DNA from: Actinomycetes bacterium
Lineage (GTDB): Bacteria; Actinomycetota; Acidimicrobiia; Acidimicrobiales; RAAP-2
NCBI GenBank assembly: GCA_021802025.1
Contig: JAKABC010000076.1
Location: 1-8,023 of the forward strand
Length of the DNA stretch: 8,023 nt
Direction: 5' to 3'
The notes beneath the pieces are model-generated. The model ran no database searches and was not told the DNA's origin. It worked only from the letters and a program-made list of their open reading frames with translations. The position numbers were made by a program, and so were the translations under genes. Shown in pieces: positions 1 to 6,059 of the stretch (within the stretch, counting starts at the first letter, position 1; each line of letters begins with the position of its first letter).

Positions 1-1034
1 CGGCTGCGCTGGGCGGCGGGCGCGTGGATCTGGACCGACGCGTTGAGCCCGGTCAGGGTCCCCATGTAGCTCCCGCCGATCACGACCATCGCGACGGCGG
101 CCAGCCCGAGCGAGGGCGCCAGCGCGTAGAGGGCGAGCACGGCCACCAGCACGCTGACCGACCCCGCGAGAACGGCGACCCGTGACGTGCGCGCCGCCAC
201 CGAGGGCAGGACGAACGCGCCGACAACGGCGCCGATCCCCTGGGCGCTCACCAGCAGGCCCGTGCCGCGCGCCCCGGCGTGCAGCACCAGGATCGCCATC
301 GCCGGCACCAGGGTGATGAAGGGGCTCGCCAGCACCGCGAGCCCGGCGATTGCGACGATCGGGTTGCGACAGCCCGGCACCGACCAGGCCCGTCGGGCCC
401 CGTGGAGCGTCTCGGCGACGATCCGCACCCGACCCTCGGGGCGCGGGCGCGCCGGAGCGCGCACGAAGGCGAAGGCGACCAGCACCGCGAGGAACGACGC
501 CGCGTTCGCGGCGAAGCAGGCCTCGACCGAGCCCGCGGCCAGCGCCACGGCCGCCGCGACCGGGCCGATGATCCGACCCAGGTTGAACTGGGCCGAGGAG
601 AGCGAGACCGCGGCGAGCACCTCGTCGGGCGCCACGAGGTCGGGCAGCAGCGACTGCCAGGCCGCCCACGACGCCGACGCGCAGAGCCCGTCGAGGGCGG
701 CGAGAGCGCACGCCCACAGCGGGGTGAGGTGGTGGGTGAGGGCCAGCAGCGCGAGCGCGCTCGCCACGACGGTCAGGGCGATGTTGTTGGCCTGGATCCA
801 GCGCGGGCGACTCCAACGGTCGGCGAGCACGCCGCCGACCGGGGCGCTCACCACGGCCGGCAGCCAGGCCGCCGCCGTCAGGGCCCCGAGCCAGATCGGG
901 TTGTGGGTCCGTTCGGTGAGGTAGATCCCGAGGGCCACGCTCTGCATCCACGTCCCGATCGACGAGACGAGCGACGACGAGAGGGCCAGGGCGAAACTGC
1001 GGTGACGCAGGGGGCGAAGCGACGTGAGCGCCAC
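1..1034 (-). CDS. MFS_3-type (DHA3-like) efflux transporter, C-terminus beyond window edge
   Basis: An open frame of 344 codons runs leftward off the window. It is hydrophobic throughout, with many predicted transmembrane helices. The N-terminal block (SIGTWMQSVALGIYLTE at residues 25-41, then PVGGVLADRWSRPRW at 65-79) is the hallmark of the MFS_3 / EntS-like exporter group; G67-G68, D72-R73 and R76 form the MFS motif A loop between helices 2 and 3. Members usually have about 400-420 residues, so the last helices are missing here. The family acts in the cytoplasmic membrane as drug or metabolite exporters driven by the proton gradient; the substrate cannot be read from sequence. I chose the GTG at 1034 because it comes just before the conserved LRPLRHRSF segment and 10 nt after the stop of the small membrane gene upstream. 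No strong Shine-Dalgarno is visible, so translation may be coupled to that gene. It is probably co-transcribed with it, and possibly with yceI if the hairpin at 1224-1259 is leaky. Confidence 0.9.
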   Translation of the reverse strand, partial: MALTSLRPLRHRSFALALSSSLVSSIGTWMQSVALGIYLTERTHNPIWLGALTAAAWLPAVVSAPVGGVLADRWSRPRWIQANNIALTVVASALALLALTHHLTPLWACALAALDGLCASASWAAWQSLLPDLVAPDEVLAAVSLSSAQFNLGRIIGPVAAAVALAAGSVEACFAANAASFLAVLVAFAFVRAPARPRPEGRVRIVAETLHGARRAWSVPGCRNPIVAIAGLAVLASPFITLVPAMAILVLHAGARGTGLLVSAQGIGAVVGAFVLPSVAARTSRVAVLAGSVSVLVAVLALYALAPSLGLAAVAMVVIGGSYMGTLTGLNASVQIHAPAAQRS

Positions 1035-1044
1035 GACGGCGCGA

Positions 1045-1218
1045 TCAGTCGCTCGAGGGTCCGGCGTCTCCGTCGGCGGAGCGGCGACGGGGGCGAAGCG
1101 CGAACCACCACACCGAGAAGATCGTGGCCAGCGCCCCGAGCACGCCGAGGCTCGAGCGCACGGCGTGGGAGTGGCTGGACTCGGTGGGGGGCGTCTCGGG
1201 CTCGCTCACGGGGTCCAT
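1045..1218 (-). CDS. Small single-pass membrane protein (57 aa), function unknown
   Basis: An ATG-started frame of 57 residues ends in TGA 10 nt before the MFS start. The layout is membrane-protein-like: an acidic, proline-rich N-terminus (MDPVSEPETPPTES) with a short His-Ser stretch, one hydrophobic segment at about residues 23-41 (SLGVLGALATIFSVWWFAL), then a basic stop-transfer run RPRRR and a short polar tail. Charge placement suggests the N-terminus outside and the C-terminus inside. I do not recognise the family. Codon use has the same G/C-rich third positions as its neighbours, and the tight spacing to the exporter suggests one transcript and perhaps a role as an accessory or assembly partner (inference). 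There is no clear Shine-Dalgarno before the ATG; the base of the 16-bp hairpin ends only 5 nt upstream. It could be a spurious small frame, but the coherent topology argues against that. Confidence 0.6.
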   Translation of the reverse strand: MDPVSEPETPPTESSHSHAVRSSLGVLGALATIFSVWWFALRPRRRSADGDAGPSSD

Positions 1219-1223
1219 CGTAA

Positions 1224-1259
1224 CGACGCCGGGCCGGGGACGACCCCGGCCCGGCGTCG
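1224..1259 (-). terminator. Perfect 16-bp GC hairpin after yceI (I-shaped terminator or attenuator)
   Basis: The arms CGACGCCGGGCCGGGG (1224-1239) and CCCCGGCCCGGCGTCG (1244-1259) are exact reverse complements around a 4-nt loop. Read on the minus strand, the hairpin begins 7 nt after the yceI stop codon and is followed by TTACG rather than a U tract. GC-rich hairpins without U tracts are common candidate terminators in actinobacteria. It lies between yceI and the small membrane gene, so it could end most yceI transcripts or set the ratio of yceI to exporter expression; it may also protect the 3' end of the yceI mRNA. Confidence 0.75.
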
Positions 1260-1266
1260 GACGGTC

Positions 1267-1827
1267 TTAGGCCTTGGAGGCCTCGAGGGCCAGCTCGATG
1301 GTGACCTTGTTGCTCACGACGACGGTGCCGTTCTCCAGGGCGCCCTCGAAGTTGACGTTGAAGTCACGCCGGTCGATCTCGGTGCGGGCCTCGAAGCCGG
1401 CGACGGTCGAGCCGGGGGCCATCCCGGTGCCCGAGCCGAGGTACTCGACGTCGAAGGTGACCGACTTGGTCACGCCCTTGATCGTGAGGTCGCCGGTCAG
1501 CTCGAAGCGGTCGGCGCCCTTCGCGGTGAGCGTGGTCGAGGTGAACGAGAGGGTCGGGTAGGTCTCGATCTCGAGGAAGTCGACGCTCTTGAGGTGGGCG
1601 TCGCGCGCCTCGTTGTTGGTCGTGATCGAGGCGGCCTGGGCGGTCGCCTCGGCCTTGGAGTCCTCGAGCGTCTCACCGATGGTGATGGTGCCGCTGAACT
1701 CGTTGAACTGGCCGCGGACCTTGGCGGCGACCAGGTGGCGCACGACGAAGCCGAAAGAGCTGTGGACCGGGTCGATCGTGTAGACGCCGGCGGGCGGCAG
1801 CTTGGTGATGGTGGGGGCGCTGGACAT
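1267..1827 (-). CDS. YceI-family lipid-binding protein (cytoplasmic form)
   Basis: The 186-residue product matches the YceI family along its whole length: IDPVHSSFGFVVRHL at 18-32, the block NNEARDAHLKSVDFLEIETY at 71-90 followed by PTLSFTST, and LTGDLTIKGVTKSVTFDVEY at 110-129. Family members form a lipocalin-like barrel that binds a long isoprenoid or similar amphiphile; the physiological role is often linked to stress or lipid metabolism and is not settled. There is no signal peptide, unlike the periplasmic E. coli protein, so a cytoplasmic location is likely. The start at 1827 is chosen because AAGGAG lies 5 nt before it; in-frame starts further upstream fall inside the promoter. The gene has its own strong promoter overlapped by a palindromic operator and sits divergent from a MarR regulator, so derepression by a small ligand is the likely mode of control. 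Confidence 0.93.
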   Translation of the reverse strand: MSSAPTITKLPPAGVYTIDPVHSSFGFVVRHLVAAKVRGQFNEFSGTITIGETLEDSKAEATAQAASITTNNEARDAHLKSVDFLEIETYPTLSFTSTTLTAKGADRFELTGDLTIKGVTKSVTFDVEYLGSGTGMAPGSTVAGFEARTEIDRRDFNVNFEGALENGTVVVSNKVTIELALEASKA

Positions 1828-1832
1828 GGGGT

Positions 1833-1838
1833 CTCCTT
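1833..1838 (-). promoter_or_regulatory. Ribosome binding site of yceI
   Basis: AAGGAG on the minus strand, separated by ACCCC from the ATG at 1827. It decides the yceI start: the longer frame reaching to 1890 would begin within the -35 box of the promoter. Confidence 0.88.
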
Positions 1839-1860
1839 GGGTGGTGTTACGGTTTCCACC

Positions 1861-1890
1861 AGTATATCTGCTTACGCAGATATTTGTCAA
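1861..1890 (-). promoter_or_regulatory. Sigma-70-type promoter of yceI
   Basis: On the minus strand TTGACA (1890-1885) matches the -35 consensus fully, followed by an 18-nt spacer and TATACT (1866-1861), five of six for the -10 box. Transcription would begin near 1854, leaving a leader of roughly 27 nt that contains the AAGGAG. The spacer and the upstream half of the -10 box are occupied by the palindrome at 1864-1883, so a bound repressor would block RNA polymerase. The -35 region is also TTGTCA on the plus strand (1884-1889), so divergent promoters may share it. Confidence 0.82.
1864..1883. promoter_or_regulatory. Perfect palindromic operator (probable MarR site O1)
   Basis: ATATCTGC (1864-1871) and GCAGATAT (1876-1883) are exact inverted arms around TTAC, 20 bp in all. 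That size and symmetry fit a dimeric winged-helix repressor of the MarR family, and the gene for one begins 37 bp away. It covers the spacer and part of the -10 box of the yceI promoter. The link to the neighbouring MarR protein is inferred from position and symmetry. Confidence 0.8.
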
Positions 1891-1919
1891 GCAGAATCAG
1901 ATTTCCAAGATATTCTGCT
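1890..1919. promoter_or_regulatory. Second, wider inverted repeat before marR (possible autoregulatory site O2)
   Basis: AGCAGAAT (1890-1897) and ATTCTGCT (1912-1919) are exact inverted arms separated by 14 nt, ending directly at the marR ATG. The arms share the core GCAGA with the half-sites of O1, giving four copies in 56 bp. The wide spacing is unusual for one MarR dimer, so each arm may be half of a weaker site or the pair may serve autoregulation. Weak -10-like boxes for marR (GATATT 1909-1914, TATTCT 1911-1916) overlap it. Confidence 0.5.
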
Positions 1920-2396
1920 ATGCTCGGTCCTGTGACCATCGACACCGCGGCCTGCCCCTCGGGCGACGAGCGGGTCGTCCTGTTCGGCCTGCTGGCCGAG
2001 ACCAACGCCCGGCTCTCGCGTGACCTCGCCACGACGCTCGAGGCCGAGTGCGCACTCCCCCTCGCGTGGTTCGACGTCCTGTTGCGCCTGCGCCGGGCCC
2101 CGGAGGGGCGCCTCAAGATGAGCCAGATGGCCGACGCCATCGTGCACTCGACCGGGGGGACGACGCGCCTCGTGGACCGGCTCGAAGAGGCCGGACTCGT
2201 CGCGCGTCAGAACTGCCCGAACGACCGCCGGGCCGTCTACGTGGCCATCACCCCCGCGGGCAACGCCCGACTCGACGGGGCCCTGGCGGTGCACCTCGCG
2301 TTCCTCGACCGTCAGCTGACGGCCCGGCTCAGCGGGGATGAGCGCGGCGCGCTGGCCGGACTGCTCGCCAAACTGGGCGCACCCACCGCTCTCTAG
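1920..2396 (+). CDS. MarR-family winged-helix transcriptional regulator
   Basis: The 158-residue product has the MarR layout: N-terminal dimerisation helix (about residues 16-42), ALPLAWFDVLLRLRRAPEG (45-63), the helix-turn-helix (LKMSQMADAIVHS 65-77, recognition helix STGGTTRLVDRLEEAGLV 77-94) and the wing with the signature NDRRAVYVAITPAG (101-114), followed by a C-terminal dimerisation helix. D102-R103-R104 is the usual wing DxR-type motif. Such proteins bind palindromes as dimers and release DNA on binding phenolic or lipophilic ligands or on oxidation; C99 in the wing could be redox sensitive, but this is speculation. It is divergent from yceI and probably represses yceI and itself. The start is uncertain: ATG 1920 has no Shine-Dalgarno, and GTG 1932 (154 residues, preceded by TATGCT at 1919-1924) is an alternative; either may be leaderless. 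Its TAG stop overlaps the TAG stop of convergent ileS. Confidence 0.92.
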   Translation: MLGPVTIDTAACPSGDERVVLFGLLAETNARLSRDLATTLEAECALPLAWFDVLLRLRRAPEGRLKMSQMADAIVHSTGGTTRLVDRLEEAGLVARQNCPNDRRAVYVAITPAGNARLDGALAVHLAFLDRQLTARLSGDERGALAGLLAKLGAPTAL

Positions 2397-5300
2397 ACCC
2401 GGGCGATCCAGACCCGCGCGTCGCGCCCGTCGTCGAGCTCGAGCGGGCTCCCCTCACCCTCGCCGGCCGTGGCGAGCACCTCGAGGGCGAGCACCTCGAG
2501 TGCGATCGAGGCGAACTCCTCGGCGAGGTCGTCGAGACCGGTCAGGCGCAGCACGATGCGATCGGCGACCTCTAAGCCCGACGCCTTGCGCAGGTCCTGG
2601 ACCTGACGCACGACGTCGCGCGCCAAGCCGCGGCGCACGAGGCCCTCGTCCAGGGCGAGGTCGAGGGCGACGACCTCGCCCCGGTCGCGCGACACGGCGA
2701 AGCCGCCGTGTCCGCTCACGCGTAGCTCCACGTCCTCGCTGGTGAGCGCGATCGGCTCGCCGCCGACGGTGACACTCACCGCACGACCCGACTCGAGCGC
2801 TTCGGCGGCCGCGACCGGGTCGAGGGCCGCCAGCGCGCCGCGCAGCTCCTTCACGGCCTCGCCGAGGCGGGGTCCAACACTCCGGAAGTTGGGCACGAGC
2901 GCGAAGTCGAGCACCTCGGCCAGCTCGCCCCCGAAGTCGAGGCGGTCGACGTTGAGCTCGTCCTCGACGATCCCGGCGGGCGGGCGGGGCGTGCCCGGCG
3001 CGAGGAAGACCAGGGCCCGCGAGAGGGGCTGGCGCACTCGCACGCCGGCCTCGGCCCGGGCGGCCCGGCCGAGCGACGTGAGCCGCCGGGCGACGGCCAT
3101 CGAGGCCTCGAGGGCCTCGTCGCGACGCGACGGGTCCGCTGACGGCCAGTCGACCAGGTGGACCGAGTCCTCGTCGGACGCGTCGAAGAGCTCGTGGTAG
3201 AGCCGCTCGGCCAGGAACGGGCAGAAGGGCGCGAGCAGCAGGGTCACGCGGCGCAGCACCTCGAGCAGCGTGGCCTGGGCGGCCAGGGTGTCCGAGCGCG
3301 GCGCGGTCGGGTCGGTGCGCCAGAACCGGCGGCGGCTGCGTCGCACGTACCAGTTCGAGACGTCGTCGACGAGCTCGCGCAGCGCGTCGGCCGCGGCCAG
3401 GGGCTCGTACCCGTCGAGGGCGGCCGTCACGGCCTGGGTGGTCGCCTCGGTGCGCGAGAGGACCCACCGGTCGATGGCGGTGCGCTCGTCGGCCGGCTCG
3501 ACGGCCGGGTCCGCGGGGTCGAAGCCGTTGAGCGACGCGTAGGTCGTGAAGAAGCTCACCGTGTTCCACAGGGTGACCAGCGTCTCGCGCAGCGCGCCGT
3601 CGATCGCGCCGAGGCTCGTGCGCGTCGAGGTCCACGGTGAGCCCTGGGAGAACATCCACCAGCGCAGGGCGTCGGCGCCCCGGGTGGAGAGCACCTCCCA
3701 CGGGTCGATCACGTTGCCCAGGGACTTGCTCATCTTGCGGCCCGTCTCGTCGACGATATGGCCCAGGCAGAGCACGTGCTCGTAGGGGCTGCGCCCGAAG
3801 ACGAGGGTATTGACCGCGAGCAACGAATAGAACCAGCCGCGCGTCTGGTCGATGGCCTCGGCGATGAGCTGGGCGGGGAAGGTGAACGCCTCGGTGCTGC
3901 CCGGCGCGTGGGGGTAGCCCACCTGGGCGGCCGGCATCGAGCCCGAGTCGAACCACGCGTCGATCACGGGCTCGACGCGACGCGCGGGCGACCCGCAGAC
4001 CGGGCAGTCGAAGACGACCTCGTCGATCTCGGGACGGTGGGGCTCCACGTGGGTGAGGTCGCGGCCGGCCAGCGCGCTGAGCTCGGCGCGCGAGCCCACG
4101 CAGTGCAGGTGGCCGGCGTGACAGCGCCAGATCGGCAGGGGCGTCCCCCAGTAGCGGTCGCGCGAGAGGGCCCAGTCGACGTTGTTCTCCAGCCACTCGC
4201 CCATCCGGCCGTCGCGGATATAGCCGGGGTGCCAGTCGACGGCCGCGTTCTCGGCGATCAGCCGGTCCTTCAACCGACTGGTCGCGACGTACCAGCTGGG
4301 CTTGCCCCAGTAGATGAGGACGGTGTCGCAACGCCAGCAGTGCGGCAGGGCGTGGGTGTAGTCCATCCGCCGCATCAGCAGACCCCGGCGCTCGAGCTCG
4401 TCGTTGATCGTCGGGTTGGCCTCGCGCACCCCGACGCCCTCGAGCCACCCGACGGCGCTCGTGAAGGTGCCCGTCGGGCCGACGGGATTGAGGGTGGGCA
4501 GGCCGTTCGCGCGCGCGATCTGACGGTCGACCTCGCCGAAGGCCGGTGACTGGTGCACGAGGCCGGTGCCGTCCTCGGTGGTGACGTAGTCGGCCGCGAC
4601 CACCACGCAGCACTCGGCGCCCGCGGGGATCGCCACGTCGTCGAAGGGTCGCTCGTAGTGCAGCCCGACCAGGGCCGTGCCCGGCACCGTGGCGCTGGGC
4701 GTCGCCCCCTCGCCGAAGACCGCCTCGACCAGGTCGCGCGCGACGACGGTGCCCTCGACGACCGCGTAGTCGATCTCGGGGTTCACCGCCACCGCGACGT
4801 TGGACAGCAGAGTCCAGGGCGTCGTGGTCCACACCGCGAGGTGGGTCGCCCCGCCTAGGTCGTTGCGCTCTCGCGCGTCGGTGAGGGGTAGGCGCACGTA
4901 GCAGCTCTGGTCGACCTCGTCGTAGTAGACGCCGGGCTGACCGAGTTCGTGCGAGGAGAGGGCCGTCTCGCACCGCGGACAGTAGGGCACGACCTTGAGG
5001 TCCTCGTAGAGCAGCTCGGCGTCGAAGAGACGCTTCAAGTGCCACCAGACCGACTCCACGTAGGCGGGATGGAAGGTGTAGTAGGCGTGCTCGAGGTCGG
5101 TCCAGTAGCCGATGCGCTCGGTCAGGCGCTCGAACTCCCCGACGAAGACGAGCACCGACTCACGACATAGCCGGGTGAATTCGGCGACCCCGACCTCCTC
5201 TTCGATCGCCTTCTTGCCCGAGATGCCCAGCTGCTTTTCCACCTGGACCTCGACGGGCAATCCGTGGGTGTCCCAGCCGGCCCGGCGGGCCACGTAGTAG

Positions 5301-5527
5301 CCGCGCATCGTGCGGTAGCGGCAGAAGAGGTCCTTATAGACGCGGGCCCACACGTGGTGCAGTCCCGGCTTGCCGTTGGCCGTGGGCGGTCCCTCGTAGA
5401 AGACCCACGACGGACGGCCCTCACGCAGGCGCATCGATCGCTCGAAGACCCGGTTGGCCCTCCAGCGGGCGAGCTCGGCCTCTTCGAGGGCGACGAAGTC
5501 GAACTCGGGACTGAGCGGACGAAACAT
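2393..5527 (-). CDS. ileS: Isoleucyl-tRNA synthetase, type 2, with GxHH signature
   Basis: The 1044-residue cytoplasmic enzyme charges tRNA-Ile with isoleucine. Features in order: the N-terminal Rossmann part with EGPPTANGKPGLHHVWAR (45-62), where the class I signature reads G55-L56-H57-H58 rather than HxGH; zinc-type cysteines C183/C186; the CP1 editing domain with WTTTPWTL (233-240) and GTGLVHQSPAFGEVD (320-334), retaining the second aspartate, D334, but with V333 where many members have Asp; further Cys pairs C397/C400 and C508/C511; ARS core DAWFDSGS (523-530) and QTRGWFYSLL (561-570); K598-MSKS-602; then the helical anticodon-binding domain and a C-terminal part with VRQVQDLRKASGLEVADR typical of type 2 (eukaryote-like) IleRS. 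Length fits actinobacterial members (about 1040). I use ATG 5527 because AAGGAG lies 4 nt before it; ATG 5551 has no such site. There is no T-box leader: the divergent GNAT gene starts 67 bp away. Confidence 0.97.
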   Translation of the reverse strand: MFRPLSPEFDFVALEEAELARWRANRVFERSMRLREGRPSWVFYEGPPTANGKPGLHHVWARVYKDLFCRYRTMRGYYVARRAGWDTHGLPVEVQVEKQLGISGKKAIEEEVGVAEFTRLCRESVLVFVGEFERLTERIGYWTDLEHAYYTFHPAYVESVWWHLKRLFDAELLYEDLKVVPYCPRCETALSSHELGQPGVYYDEVDQSCYVRLPLTDARERNDLGGATHLAVWTTTPWTLLSNVAVAVNPEIDYAVVEGTVVARDLVEAVFGEGATPSATVPGTALVGLHYERPFDDVAIPAGAECCVVVAADYVTTEDGTGLVHQSPAFGEVDRQIARANGLPTLNPVGPTGTFTSAVGWLEGVGVREANPTINDELERRGLLMRRMDYTHALPHCWRCDTVLIYWGKPSWYVATSRLKDRLIAENAAVDWHPGYIRDGRMGEWLENNVDWALSRDRYWGTPLPIWRCHAGHLHCVGSRAELSALAGRDLTHVEPHRPEIDEVVFDCPVCGSPARRVEPVIDAWFDSGSMPAAQVGYPHAPGSTEAFTFPAQLIAEAIDQTRGWFYSLLAVNTLVFGRSPYEHVLCLGHIVDETGRKMSKSLGNVIDPWEVLSTRGADALRWWMFSQGSPWTSTRTSLGAIDGALRETLVTLWNTVSFFTTYASLNGFDPADPAVEPADERTAIDRWVLSRTEATTQAVTAALDGYEPLAAADALRELVDDVSNWYVRRSRRRFWRTDPTAPRSDTLAAQATLLEVLRRVTLLLAPFCPFLAERLYHELFDASDEDSVHLVDWPSADPSRRDEALEASMAVARRLTSLGRAARAEAGVRVRQPLSRALVFLAPGTPRPPAGIVEDELNVDRLDFGGELAEVLDFALVPNFRSVGPRLGEAVKELRGALAALDPVAAAEALESGRAVSVTVGGEPIALTSEDVELRVSGHGGFAVSRDRGEVVALDLALDEGLVRRGLARDVVRQVQDLRKASGLEVADRIVLRLTGLDDLAEEFASIALEVLALEVLATAGEGEGSPLELDDGRDARVWIARV
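2471..2500. repeat. Perfect tandem 15-bp duplication inside ileS
   Basis: GGCGAGCACCTCGAG occurs twice head to tail (2471-2485 and 2486-2500). On the ileS strand it encodes LEVLA-LEVLA at residues 1010-1019, in the C-terminal tRNA-binding region. The frame is kept, so the protein simply gains one extra helical unit. It looks like a small slippage or unequal-crossover event, or a low-complexity helix kept by chance. Confidence 0.8.
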
Positions 5528-5531
5528 GGGG

Positions 5532-5537
5532 CTCCTT
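5532..5537 (-). promoter_or_regulatory. Ribosome binding site of ileS
   Basis: AAGGAG on the minus strand followed by CCCC and the ATG at 5527. It supports the 1044-residue start over the in-frame ATG at 5551. A weak -10-like TACCAT (5555-5550) lies upstream and would give a leader of about 16 nt; no -35 box is evident, so that promoter is only a candidate. Confidence 0.85.
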
Positions 5538-5582
5538 CGGGGTTCACCCATGGTACTGAAGGGCCCTCGGGTCCCCGACGCC

Positions 5583-5588
5583 TAGGGT
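5583..5588 (+). promoter_or_regulatory. Candidate -10 box (TAGGGT) for a leaderless GNAT mRNA
   Basis: TAGGGT fits the TAnnnT pattern and lies at exactly -12 to -7 relative to the GTG at 5595, the spacing expected if transcription begins on the first base of the start codon. No Shine-Dalgarno precedes the GTG and no -35 box is visible. Confidence 0.5.
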
Positions 5589-5594
5589 GGCGCG

Positions 5595-6059
5595 GTGCCC
5601 CTGACGGTCGAGACCGAGCCGGTCACCGGCTACGGCGCGCGCAGCCTCTACCTCGCGGCCCTCGACGAGCTCGCACGTCGCTACGAGCGCACGACGCTGC
5701 GCGAGGCGCTCGAGGAGTACGAGCCCCCGCGCGGACTCTTCGTCGTGGCCCGCGATGACGGCGCCCTCGCGGGCGGAGCGGGGGTGCGCTCGATCGGCCC
5801 CGCCGACGAGGCGCTCGGCGAGGTCAAGCGGCTCTGGGTGCGCCCCGACCTTCGCCGCCGGGGCGTGGCGTCGCGACTGATGGGGGCCCTCGAGGACTAC
5901 GCGCGCGCGGCCGGCTTCGCCCGTCTCTACCTCGAGACGGGCCTGCGCCAGCCCGAGGCCATCGCCCTCTACCGCCGCGAGGAGTGGGAGGAGGTCGCGG
6001 CGTACCCCGAGGGCGCCACGCGCCACCCGAACTCCCTCCTCTTCACCAAGCCCCTCTAG
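5595..6059 (+). CDS. GNAT-family N-acetyltransferase
   Basis: A 154-residue single-domain protein of normal GNAT length. The acetyl-CoA pyrophosphate-binding motif A is clear: EVKRLWVRPDLRRRGVASRL (76-95), with R87-x-x-G90-V-A92 matching the (Q/R)xxGxG/A signature at the N-terminus of helix 3. A beta-strand with GLFVVARDDGALAGGAGVRS (47-66) precedes it, and LYLETGLRQPEAIALYRREE (111-130) forms motif B with the usual catalytic-region Tyr126. The cytoplasmic enzyme transfers an acetyl group from acetyl-CoA to an amine; the substrate (small molecule, antibiotic-like compound or peptide N-terminus) cannot be told from sequence. The GTG start has no Shine-Dalgarno and probably heads a leaderless mRNA. 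The gene is divergent from ileS and convergent with the HAD phosphatase, sharing overlapping stop codons in CTAG at 6056-6059. Confidence 0.92.
   Translation: MPLTVETEPVTGYGARSLYLAALDELARRYERTTLREALEEYEPPRGLFVVARDDGALAGGAGVRSIGPADEALGEVKRLWVRPDLRRRGVASRLMGALEDYARAAGFARLYLETGLRQPEAIALYRREEWEEVAAYPEGATRHPNSLLFTKPL

Noticed and set aside
187..1223. Long plus-strand open frames opposite the MFS and small membrane genes
   Set aside because: Low-complexity Arg/Ala/Gly/Thr composition and no recognisable domain; the minus strand holds clear MFS_3 motifs.
1828..1890. Upstream start for yceI adding 21 residues
   Set aside because: It would begin inside the -35 box of a near-consensus promoter; AAGGAG clearly serves ATG 1827.
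1890..1919. Second inverted repeat as a transcription terminator
   Set aside because: AT-rich 8-bp arms with a 14-nt loop directly before a start codon; the shared GCAGA core with the neighbouring palindrome fits a protein-binding site better.
1024..1935. 303-residue plus-strand frame opposite yceI
   Set aside because: Gly/Val/Asp-rich shadow of yceI; it also runs through the hairpin and the promoter region.
2385..2410. Intrinsic terminator between convergent marR and ileS
   Set aside because: The stops overlap and I see no hairpin with a U tract on either strand; the same holds at 6056-6059 and 7643-7652.
2454..5045. 863-residue minus-strand open frame overlapping ileS in another phase
   Set aside because: Arg/Pro/Ala/Gly-rich translation with no motifs, in a shifted phase of ileS; a normal by-product of very GC-rich coding sequence.
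5528..5551. Upstream ATG for ileS adding 8 residues
   Set aside because: No Shine-Dalgarno before it, whereas AAGGAG lies 4 nt before ATG 5527 and family N-termini begin near MFRPLSPEFDF.
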